A DNA stretch of 41,846 nt from Beijerinckiaceae bacterium (GTDB taxonomy: Bacteria; Pseudomonadota; Alphaproteobacteria; Rhizobiales; Beijerinckiaceae), in the NCBI GenBank assembly GCA_947455285.1, contig CANGOK010000002.1:1-41846 (forward strand), in the 5' to 3' direction. A program made the translations under genes and the position numbers. The notes under the pieces are model-generated. The model had not been told where the DNA came from. It did no database searches and saw only the letters and a list, made by a program, of their open reading frames with translations. How positions within the stretch are numbered: the stretch's first letter is position 1; every line of letters begins with the position of its first letter. Positions 9,399 through 16,847 of this stretch are shown here, piece after piece.

Positions 9399-10889
9399 AT
9401 GGGGCAGGAGCGGGACATAGGTCAAGTGGAAGCGGCTGACCTTGTCGGGCGCGCTGGACGGCGTTTGCGTTTTGGGCTCGCGAACCGGCTTCTTGTCTTG
9501 CTTCTGCTCTTCATCATGCTGGCTGAAATCGCGGCCTATGTCCCAACCATCGCCAATTTCAGGAACGCCTGGCTCAGGGACCGGCTTGCGGCGGCGGCGA
9601 CCGCAGCGCTCGTTTTCGAGGCAGCGCCTGCTGGTCTTGTCCCTGAGCTCGAAGCCGCGCTCCTGCAAAGCGTGGGCGCCCGAACCCTCGTGCTGAAGAC
9701 AGGCGAAGAGCGCCGTTTGCTCGCCGCTTCCCGCATGCCGCATTATATCGATGAAAGTTTCGATCTGAGGGATCCCTCCAGTTGGGGCTCGGTCGTCGCG
9801 GCCTATCGCACCCTGACCGCAACCCAGAACCGTGTGCTGAGCCTGGTGGGTGAAATCCCGATGGGCGCGGATCTCATCGAGATCACCCTCGATGAAGCGC
9901 CCTTGCAAAGGGATATGTGGAGCCACTCGGCTGTTGTTCTTTCTCTATCATTGATGAGTTCAAGCTTTGTCGCGCTTGTGGCGGCGCTGGGCATCCATCT
10001 GATGGTTCTGCGGCCGGTGCGGCGGCTGACGACCAGCATCACCGCTTTCGGTCGTAATCCCGAGGGCGCCGGTCGAGTGATCGAGCCTTCGGGACGCAGC
10101 GACGAGATCGGCATCGCCGAAGATGAGCTGGCGATCATGCAGCAGGACCTGCTGCGCGAACTCAACCGCAAGAAGCGTCTTGCGGCTCTTGGCCTGGCGG
10201 TGGCAAAGATCAACCACGACATGCGCAATATGCTGGCCTCCGCCCAACTCTTGTCTGACAGGTTGGCGGATCTTCCCGACCCTGTGGTCGCCAGAATCGC
10301 GCCAAAACTGGTGGCGACGCTTGATCGGGCGATTTCCTTTTGCCAGTCCACTTTGGTCTACGGCCGCGCCGTGGAGCGGGCCCCAAAGTTCGGCAAACTC
10401 GTCTTGCATGCGCTGGTGACAGATGTCGTCGAAACCATCGCTCCGCTGGCGCCGGGCGTCGTCATCGACAATGCGGTCCAGCGGGATTTCGAAGTTTACG
10501 CCGATGCCGAGCAATTGTTCAGGGCGCTGCTCAATCTCGTGCGCAACGGGGTGGATGCGCTGATGGGCGCAGGCGCGGCGCCGGGAGCCGCCCCCATGGT
10601 GCGGATCCGCGCCCGCAAGGAGGCAGGCGCGACCGTGATCGAGGTTTGCGACAATGGCCCGGGGGTGCCTTCGCAGGCCCGCGCCAACCTTTTCCAGGCC
10701 TTTACAGATTCTTCCAGACCCGGGGGGACCGGTCTTGGCCTGTCGATCGCCGCCGACATCGTGCATGCCCATGGTGGCGAAATCATTCTTGTGCCAGCCA
10801 GCGCCGACCGGGGCCTCGGCGGCGCAACCTTCCGCATCACACTGCCGCAGAAGCGCAAGAAAACCGCGGCTTTGCCAGAGGTCGCCTGA
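9399..10889 (+). CDS. Membrane sensor histidine kinase
   Basis: 496 aa with an AGGAG site four bases before the ATG. Layout: transmembrane helix 1 at about 28-50, a periplasmic sensor of about 120 residues, transmembrane helix 2 at about 176-204, a HAMP-like linker, then a dimerisation helix with the phospho-acceptor H-box AKINHDMRNML (His273). The ATPase domain has NLVRNGVDAL (N box, Asn383), DNGPGVP at 418-424 (G1) and GTGLGLS at 443-449 (G2). It should autophosphorylate on sensing a periplasmic signal. No response regulator lies next to it: a tRNA gene follows. The partner is therefore elsewhere. It is the only plus-strand gene in the left half, divergent from rpmH. Confidence 0.93.
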   Translation: MGQERDIGQVEAADLVGRAGRRLRFGLANRLLVLLLLFIMLAEIAAYVPTIANFRNAWLRDRLAAAATAALVFEAAPAGLVPELEAALLQSVGARTLVLKTGEERRLLAASRMPHYIDESFDLRDPSSWGSVVAAYRTLTATQNRVLSLVGEIPMGADLIEITLDEAPLQRDMWSHSAVVLSLSLMSSSFVALVAALGIHLMVLRPVRRLTTSITAFGRNPEGAGRVIEPSGRSDEIGIAEDELAIMQQDLLRELNRKKRLAALGLAVAKINHDMRNMLASAQLLSDRLADLPDPVVARIAPKLVATLDRAISFCQSTLVYGRAVERAPKFGKLVLHALVTDVVETIAPLAPGVVIDNAVQRDFEVYADAEQLFRALLNLVRNGVDALMGAGAAPGAAPMVRIRARKEAGATVIEVCDNGPGVPSQARANLFQAFTDSSRPGGTGLGLSIAADIVHAHGGEIILVPASADRGLGGATFRITLPQKRKKTAALPEVA

Positions 10890-11026
10890 TGTCGCCTTCG
10901 TCATGTGTGGTAAAAGACGCGCAAAAAGATCAGTCCCTATTGCAAAGACCATCCGAAGCCGCTACACGAACTTCGCCGGCTCAACCGGCCTGACCGTTTT
11001 ACGGGTTCGACCCGATCGATCAGAAC

Positions 11027-11103
11027 GCGCCCGTAGCTCAGCTGGATAGAGCACCAGACTACGAATCTGGGGGTCAGAGGTTCGAATCCTTTCGGGCGCG
11101 CCA
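11027..11103 (+). tRNA. tRNA-Arg (anticodon ACG)
   Basis: 77 bases that fold as a complete cloverleaf: acceptor GCGCCCG paired with CGGGCGC, D arm GCTC/GAGC, anticodon stem CCAGA/TCTGG around the loop CTACGAA (anticodon ACG), and a T arm with GGTTCGAATCC. A genome-encoded CCA ends the gene. With A34 modified to inosine it reads CGU, CGC and CGA. The accessory region begins right after it, and tRNA-Arg 3' ends are frequent integrase targets. A second copy of the 3' end was not found in the window. Confidence 0.98.
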
Positions 11104-11299
11104 TTGATTTCAAGAACTTAGCTGTCGGCGGCCATCGCCCAGTTTCCCAGAAAATCTAATTGGGAAGCATATGGGAAGCGCGTCGTGTACCGTGGGCTTG
11201 CAGCTGTGGTGCGGCCTTTATCTGAATCTGGCCCGCCATCCTCTTATGCGGCAGCGGCATCCAAGTCGGATCGCTATGCTGTCCTTGAGAGTCGCATAG

Positions 11300-11399
11300 C
11301 CGGAAACCGGTCACGCGCGCGCACCGTGTCTCATTGAGCCATCAGGCTTCTGCTTATCACGGAGCGCGCCGCCTCCTTACCGGAAACCGGTCGCGCGCG
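11300..11399. repeat. Pair of 20-base direct repeats 80 bases apart
   Basis: CCGGAAACCGGTC followed by A or G and CGCGCG occurs at 11300-11319 and at 11380-11399, 19 of 20 positions identical, spaced exactly 80 bases. Each copy contains the short palindrome CCGG-AAA-CCGG. They lie between the tRNA and the small XRE gene, in DNA with no supported gene (11104-11455), and could be protein-binding sites or remnants of a tandem duplication. Confidence 0.6.
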
Positions 11400-11455
11400 T
11401 GCGCGCGTACATGTCCGATAATTACCGCTTTTCGCCAACCCTGCCCGACCGGAAG

Positions 11456-11704
11456 TTATTTCGCCAATCTCGCCCCGGGCGTCGGCTCGGCGAAAAGAAT
11501 GACGCCGTGCTGCAGCAACGCCTGCTCTATGCGGGCGTCATTTGGGGCGCTGGTAGGCCGCCGGCCGTGCTTACACTCCCAGAAGCGGACGGCGCGCTCG
11601 TCAACGCCTAGAGCGGTACCAAAGGTGCGCTGAGTCAGGCCAGCCAAAACGCGGGCCGCACGCAGCTGGCGGCCGGTGACAAGGTTCTTGCAGTGTCTGG
11701 CCAT
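11456..11704 (-). CDS. Small XRE-family helix-turn-helix protein
   Basis: 82 aa from the ATG at 11704, which has a strong GGAGG site five bases upstream; a longer open frame has no such site. The core is an XRE/Cro-type helix-turn-helix: GRQLRAARVLAGLTQRTFG, then ALGVDERAVRFWE, where the RFWE recognition-helix ending is typical of small rhizobial regulators. A short C-terminal helix (ARIEQALLQHGVILF) may support dimerisation. It stands alone next to a tRNA gene and degraded DNA, as small regulators of mobile elements often do. Its target is unknown; the 20-base repeats just downstream of the gene are possible sites. Confidence 0.8.
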   Translation of the reverse strand: MARHCKNLVTGRQLRAARVLAGLTQRTFGTALGVDERAVRFWECKHGRRPTSAPNDARIEQALLQHGVILFAEPTPGARLAK

Positions 11705-12385
11705 AGGATCCTCCGTTGTTTGATGCGCGTCAAATGCGGCCGCCAAAGTGGCGGTCCGACAGCGAATAGAGCGCTTTGCGGATCGCTGTGTTGTCTTATC
11801 GACAATCTGCGCGAAGCAAGCCCCTACTGATCTGGGCGACGAATTCGCTCTCCCGCTCCCCAAGCGTCAGGCGGCGCAACCCGACGATTATACGGGCGCA
11901 GTCGAGGTGCATGCGAATAGCGTTTCGCGAAATCGTAGCGGGAGGAAGAAACATCTATATTTGATAATATCTCAAAAAGAGAAAATTTAAAGAAACAGGC
12001 TGCGCTTAAAACACACCCCCGCGGCCCAGAAAGATATGCGACACGATTGTGCGCAACGAAGCGGGGCAACGGGAACGAAAGTTGCCCCCCATAAAACGGC
12101 CCGCGCAATACCTCCGAGACCCGCCACCCCTATGCCATCCGCAATGAGCCGTCAGGCGCCTGAAACAAAAGTGTAGCATAGCGTTGAACGCAGCGCATGC
12201 CAAGAACAAGGCTTCCAAGAACAGCTGATAGAGGCAAGCGGTTGCTGGCCAAAGACCGCTTTGCCTTTGTGCGTACAATCTGCCTTCCGCCTACCCGACA
12301 AAAATTTCAATCTCGGCGATTAATTCAGGCATTAGACCAAAGCAGAGATATCTCCCCGAGGTCGATACATCGGCGAACAGACGGA
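11705..12385. other. Intergenic DNA between the XRE gene and the cellulose operon
   Basis: No gene can be supported in these 681 bases. The open frames present have no ribosome site or recognisable domain. The stretch at about 11930-12010 is AT-rich (TATTTGATAATATCTC, AAAAAGAGAAAATTTAAAG) inside GC-rich surroundings, which may be the upstream region of the XRE gene. A perfect 10-base palindrome, GAGATATCTC, sits at about 12345-12354 just past the end of the receiver-domain gene. Confidence 0.5.
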
Positions 12386-13864
12386 TTAATGCACGCCTGA
12401 CAAATGCGAACGAGGACTACCATCAGAAATGGCGGCAGAAACCGCCTCAACTAAACTTTCTTGTGCATTCGCCTTTGCAAGAAGCGAGATACCCCCCGCC
12501 CTCGCAATATCACACCTATCCTTTTCACCAAGCGCACATCCAACCAGTATAATTGGCAAACCCCGCTGAACGCCTCGCAAGGACCGCACCAACTCAGGCA
12601 GGTCGATGTGCGGTGCAGAACATGCATCCATATCAATCACGCCCACATCAAACGGCGTCCCAGCGGCTGCGAGCCTCGAGGCCTGAGGATCCTGAACGCG
12701 GCAGATGATATGCCCTGCTCTCGCCAGAGCCAGCGTTAGACCGGGGCTACCAATTTCGTTGCCTTCAATGAGAAGCACGTGGGCGCCCGCGCCAACTTGG
12801 GCGTCCGCGTTCCAGCCATGAGACTGTGGAGCCTGATTATTGATTTGCACCGTTTTGAACGGGTTCGTCCAGTGATCCCCTGCGCTGACGGCGCTTTCAC
12901 CTACGCTCGCCAAGGGCGCTCTTTGTCCTCGCTTCTGATCTACTTCCCGCAAAGTATTAGGCCCATCATCAAAAGGATTCGTTTGAGGAAGAGCGATCTC
13001 ATCAACACTTCTCACTGAGATTTGCGGGTTTACTCTATCGACATCAGCCAAAGCACCCAAATCAGCCTCAACTTGAGGAGCTATGGCAGAGGGCGTCGGG
13101 CCTCGACGGATTAACGATGCAATTTGGCGCCATGACGTTTCTGAAGTTATTGCAAACACCGCTTCACAAAGGTCGGCATGATCCGGACTTAATGCGATGA
13201 CTGGGCGATGACCCTTATCGGCGGAAGCAGCCAACTTTTTCGCCTCACTCATTCCATGACGTTCGAGCAAAATGATAAGATCGGCATCTTGCGGGCTGAC
13301 CATATCGAAGCATAGTTTCAGGGCTTTTTCCTGATCCATTGTTGGTTTGGGACAGGCAAACACTCTGGGCCGCGTTTGCAGGCCCAAGCGTCTCCAATGC
13401 GCTTTTGATAGATCGCGCGCAGCATGCGGCGCTTCCGTACGATTGAGCCCATCGCCCTGTGGTGGCAACCCAGCAGCCATCGCCATAGGCCTAATGTCGG
13501 CGGCGGCTATTGCATCGAGCAGTGCCCCCGAGCGAAGGGGTTTCGACAGAATAGCTTTGAAAACCCCTCCGCACACCGCACTCACCGCAAGCGCATAGCG
13601 ATGCTCCACCAAGCCTATCAGCGATGGCGAGGGGGCCTGCCCGCGCACGCCATCCGCATTCAGCAAACTCCCAAGAAAGCTACTCCCCATAACGGCAAGG
13701 CTAAGATCCATTATCACGGTGTCGAAAGGGGACCTCCGCGACCGCTCAACCGCTTGGGCGCCGTTTGCTGCCAAATCAACCTGATGTCCCTGGGCGCAGA
13801 GAAGCCGCCATATGGCGTCTCTTTGAACAGAATCGCTTTCGACCACTAGAATACGCTGGTGCAT
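12386..13864 (-). CDS. Tandem receiver-domain (REC) protein, end of the cellulose operon
   Basis: 492 aa. The N-terminal REC domain (about 1-125) has ILVVESDS, phospho-acceptor Asp53 in FDTVIMDLSL and Lys108 in LSKPL. A C-terminal REC domain (about 360-480) has VLLIEGNE, Asp411 in VGVIDMD and Lys464 in LLAKAN. The middle (about 165-260) has CFDMVSPQDADLIILLE and may be a third, degenerate receiver. No DNA-binding, kinase or GGDEF output domain is visible, so it probably acts by protein contacts. It starts 41 bases after the TPR gene and is likely the last gene of the bcs operon. Base composition is less GC-rich than its neighbours. A role in localising or gating cellulose synthesis is inference. 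Confidence 0.75.
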   Translation of the reverse strand: MHQRILVVESDSVQRDAIWRLLCAQGHQVDLAANGAQAVERSRRSPFDTVIMDLSLAVMGSSFLGSLLNADGVRGQAPSPSLIGLVEHRYALAVSAVCGGVFKAILSKPLRSGALLDAIAAADIRPMAMAAGLPPQGDGLNRTEAPHAARDLSKAHWRRLGLQTRPRVFACPKPTMDQEKALKLCFDMVSPQDADLIILLERHGMSEAKKLAASADKGHRPVIALSPDHADLCEAVFAITSETSWRQIASLIRRGPTPSAIAPQVEADLGALADVDRVNPQISVRSVDEIALPQTNPFDDGPNTLREVDQKRGQRAPLASVGESAVSAGDHWTNPFKTVQINNQAPQSHGWNADAQVGAGAHVLLIEGNEIGSPGLTLALARAGHIICRVQDPQASRLAAAGTPFDVGVIDMDACSAPHIDLPELVRSLRGVQRGLPIILVGCALGEKDRCDIARAGGISLLAKANAQESLVEAVSAAISDGSPRSHLSGVH

Positions 13865-13905
13865 CGTATCACTCGCTTTTGGGTAAAGCCGTTACGCTCA
13901 AGGTC

Positions 13906-15732
13906 TCAGCGCTTTAAGCGCAGAGCGACCGCCTGGGCGCCGATGGCGTCGGCGCTGTATGTCAGCATCCCGCTGGCACCTGCAGCGGATGATGAATGTC
14001 GAGAAGCTTGTGAAGCGATCGTCCCCTGCGCCGGCGCGCTATCGACGGAAGGCGCGGCGCTTGGAACGCTTTCGCCGTTCCAGCCTGGAGAAAGTTTCAG
14101 GTCAGGCCGCTCATAGGGCATGGCCACCACGCCCGACACACGTCGTGCGTTGAGGGGTCTATGCTCGGGCCCTTGAGGGCGCGCTACAATCGACTTCAGT
14201 TTTAAGTCTGTGGATTCAGGAAAGCGCAGGGGGTTCTCCGCCGCTACAGAAATCGGGAAGTCCTTTGCCTGTAACGACTGACTTGAAACAGCCATCTTAT
14301 TATAAAAATGGCTTGGCTGTGGCACTAACATCATTGATGCCTTTCCCTTCAGGCTGACGATCTCCAAGCGCGGCTGCTCACGCTTATCAGGTCCATTGCA
14401 AGCGCCGCCAAGGGCTTCGCTCCCATCCTTGAAAACCAAACCAACCACAGTCGGGAACAATCCATCGTAGCGGTTGACTAGTTCCGAGAATTCCTTTTGC
14501 TTCTTTAATCGTTGCAAACTGACCGCTTGACCAAGGATCGTCGTTTCCCTCGGCAGCCATGCGCTTGCGCGTCGGAACCAGTCGAGAGCCGTTGCAAATT
14601 GGCAGGACTTATAGGCGTACCAGCCGAGCGCCTGTGCGCCTTCACCAGAGCGCGCTTCCAAGGTGACCTTGACGTAGCGCAGCAACCTGTTGGGCTCGAT
14701 GGGTTGCATGGTCGCTTTGGTAAGTTGCGAATCGAACATATCGATGAAGAGGATCATGTTCGCCGTGACAGTGTCGCGCGAGTTGAAGGCAACATCTTCG
14801 GCCTCGCGCAGCTTGCCAAGCCGCCAAAGCGTCTGCGCCAGACCGTGTGCGCTGATGGGATCGGCCCCCCGCGCACGCGCTGCCTGAAACCATTTCAGCG
14901 CAGAGTCCAGCCTGTTTTCGTGCAAGGCGAGCCAAGCCAGAAGCTCCACCGCGCCTCCCTCTTTCGAGGTCTCGGCATAGGTTTCGAACTCTGTAAGTTG
15001 CGCGGCGTCTATGGGGTCGTTCCGTTCGCCCTGCAGTATGGCCGCGATACGACCGCGCGTGAGATCGTTCGCGAGTTCCGAGAATTCGGCAGCTTCGGTG
15101 GCCGTTTTTCGGCCGATATCAAGCAATTGTTCCACATCCGCCATGGGTAAGGCGCCAAGCGCTTTCAAAATAGTGACGCGGCGCTCCTTTAGATCCGTGC
15201 TGCGTTGTAGGAGGCGCGAGAATATCGACCGCGCCTCAACCTTTCGATCGCAGCGCGCATAAGCCTCCGCGATGGACCAGGAAAGCGCTGCATCATCGGC
15301 GAAGCCGCCTGTCAGACGCTCGCTTGCGAGATCGCAGACTGCGAACCATTGCGCCTTCGCGGCCTTGCTCAAGATCTGATCGCGCACCTCCTTTCGCTTG
15401 ATCTTCCGTAGCAGATCATCGGATGGCCGCCAGCCCGGCTCCACAGTCTGGCGTTGGGCGATCGCGCGCTTAAGCCCGCCCAGATCGTCCGCTGCATACA
15501 ATTCCCAGAGCGGCTCCTCGTCGCCCATGGGCAGGCGCGCCGACCAGATATCTTCGGGCATGGACCAGCCGGGAAAAAGACCCGACAAGCGCCGCGCTTC
15601 GGCCTCGACACGCAGCGTCTGGCCCTGGGCCGCATAATATCGCAAGGCGGTCTCATCGATCTCTTGGGCCTGTGCGCAGGACACGGAGCCGCAGCCCAGA
15701 ACAAAGGCCAGCAGACTCGCCCGTAAAGACAT
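13906..15732 (-). CDS. Secreted TPR-repeat protein of the cellulose operon (BcsC/BcsK-like)
   Basis: 608 aa from the ATG at 15732, which overlaps the bcsZ stop as TGATG; a GTG at 15747 is an alternative. An N-terminal signal peptide (MSLRASLLAFVLGCGSVSCA, cut near AQAQ) sends it to the periplasm. Helical TPR or Sel1-like repeats fill about residues 100-440, for example ALSWSIAEAYARCDRKVEA, LLAWLALHENRLDSALKWF and AHGLAQTLWRLGKLREAED. The last 150 residues are not TPR and are Pro/Ser/Ala-rich. BcsC joins periplasmic TPRs to an outer-membrane barrel; here there is no barrel, so this could be the TPR half only. Role in cellulose export is inferred from context. Confidence 0.75.
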   Translation of the reverse strand: MSLRASLLAFVLGCGSVSCAQAQEIDETALRYYAAQGQTLRVEAEARRLSGLFPGWSMPEDIWSARLPMGDEEPLWELYAADDLGGLKRAIAQRQTVEPGWRPSDDLLRKIKRKEVRDQILSKAAKAQWFAVCDLASERLTGGFADDAALSWSIAEAYARCDRKVEARSIFSRLLQRSTDLKERRVTILKALGALPMADVEQLLDIGRKTATEAAEFSELANDLTRGRIAAILQGERNDPIDAAQLTEFETYAETSKEGGAVELLAWLALHENRLDSALKWFQAARARGADPISAHGLAQTLWRLGKLREAEDVAFNSRDTVTANMILFIDMFDSQLTKATMQPIEPNRLLRYVKVTLEARSGEGAQALGWYAYKSCQFATALDWFRRASAWLPRETTILGQAVSLQRLKKQKEFSELVNRYDGLFPTVVGLVFKDGSEALGGACNGPDKREQPRLEIVSLKGKASMMLVPQPSHFYNKMAVSSQSLQAKDFPISVAAENPLRFPESTDLKLKSIVARPQGPEHRPLNARRVSGVVAMPYERPDLKLSPGWNGESVPSAAPSVDSAPAQGTIASQASRHSSSAAGASGMLTYSADAIGAQAVALRLKR

Positions 15733-16847
15733 CAATCTTTCAGGCACGACGGATACCTCATCCTGGCGGCGGTCAAGGATAGTAAGTGCAATGTCACTGG
15801 ATAATAATGATCAAGCGATTGCACCGAGCGGAGTTGGCTCGGAAACAAAGCGCCTTTCATGGCGCATGCGCTCAATGCCGGTATGCTTTCGTAACTGGCT
15901 TCCTCGATCCATTCAGAGACCTGGCCCTTAGCCAGATCGACGAGCGGGAAACCGCGCGGCCCACGCTTGCCCCAGATCTGCAGAAAACCGGAATGGTGTC
16001 GCGGCTGGTCGAAACCCGCCCAGGCCAGATAGAGGGGAATGCGGATGGCATTATAGGAGAACTGCGCCGCGAATCCCGCCGCTGGCTGCGGCTGGCCGGA
16101 TGTGAGCGTCACCCAATCGCTTGGTAATTTGGCGGGGCCAAATTGCGAATTGTAAATCAGACGCAGGCCCGTCGTGACAAGACTGTTCCAATCGAACTCC
16201 GGCGCGACAAGCGGCAGGCGCGCAAAGGCGGGAAAGATATAATATGAAAGGTTCAGGACAGGCCCGTCCGCGCGATCTTCTGTTGCGAACCCGCTTGCGC
16301 CCGGCAGCAGCAAAGATCCCATCGGCGTATTGAACAGCACCAGTTTGCGACCGATGTCGAGTGCCATGCGCCGCGCAGCGACACGGTAGCTTGGATCAGG
16401 CCAGGCGACCGCCGCTTCAACCAAAGCCCAGGCGATCAGAATATCACCATCGGACGCATTATTGACGTCGGCTACGGCGGGCCTTTTGTCTGGCTCCCAA
16501 CGCCACGCGGCCAGTTCATCATTGCGGATGAACAGGTTCGCTCTTGTCCAGCCCCAGATACGTTCAAAGCTGGCCCGGTCGTCAGCGGCGACGGCGAGCA
16601 GCATGCCGTAACCCTGCCCTTCGCTATGGCTGACAAGGCCGTTGGCAGTATCCACCACCCTGCCCTGCGCTGTCACGAAACGCGCCTTGTAGGCGCGCCA
16701 AGCATCCTTCTGCTGCAACATGCCATGCAACGCTACATCTCCGCTCACGGCTTCGGCGACAGCGCTGCCGGTCAAGATCAATATGGCGAAAGCCAAGGCG
16801 ACAAGACCGCGCATTGCTTGCGCTTTGTAATAGCGATATCCGGTCAT
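15732..16847 (-). CDS. bcsZ: Periplasmic endo-beta-1,4-glucanase BcsZ (GH8)
   Basis: 371 aa glycoside hydrolase family 8 cellulase that trims or untangles nascent cellulose in the periplasm. A signal peptide (AMRGLVALAFAILILTGSAVA) precedes the catalytic domain. The proposed acid Glu is in SHSEGQGYGMLLA near residue 75, and the base Asp is in NNASDGDILIAWAL near 133. LNLSYYIFPAF and FSYNAIRIPLYLAW continue the GH8 barrel. Its ATG overlaps the bcsB stop as ATGA, with a GGAGGG site inside the bcsB end, so the two are coupled. Length matches family members. Confidence 0.93.
   Translation of the reverse strand: MTGYRYYKAQAMRGLVALAFAILILTGSAVAEAVSGDVALHGMLQQKDAWRAYKARFVTAQGRVVDTANGLVSHSEGQGYGMLLAVAADDRASFERIWGWTRANLFIRNDELAAWRWEPDKRPAVADVNNASDGDILIAWALVEAAVAWPDPSYRVAARRMALDIGRKLVLFNTPMGSLLLPGASGFATEDRADGPVLNLSYYIFPAFARLPLVAPEFDWNSLVTTGLRLIYNSQFGPAKLPSDWVTLTSGQPQPAAGFAAQFSYNAIRIPLYLAWAGFDQPRHHSGFLQIWGKRGPRGFPLVDLAKGQVSEWIEEASYESIPALSACAMKGALFPSQLRSVQSLDHYYPVTLHLLSLTAARMRYPSCLKD

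Noticed and set aside
9174..9926. Minus-strand frame of 250 codons opposite the histidine kinase start
   Set aside because: Low-complexity shadow of the kinase gene and the rpmH upstream region; no domain and it crosses a clear promoter.
11104..11455. Integrase or attachment-site copy next to tRNA-Arg
   Set aside because: No integrase frame or second copy of the tRNA 3' end was found in the window; a TTCCCA/TGGGAA hairpin near 11145-11165 is too short to call.
15732..15747. GTG at 15747 as the start of the TPR gene
   Set aside because: The ATG at 15732 overlaps the bcsZ stop as TGATG and begins directly with the signal peptide, so it is preferred, though the GTG cannot be excluded.
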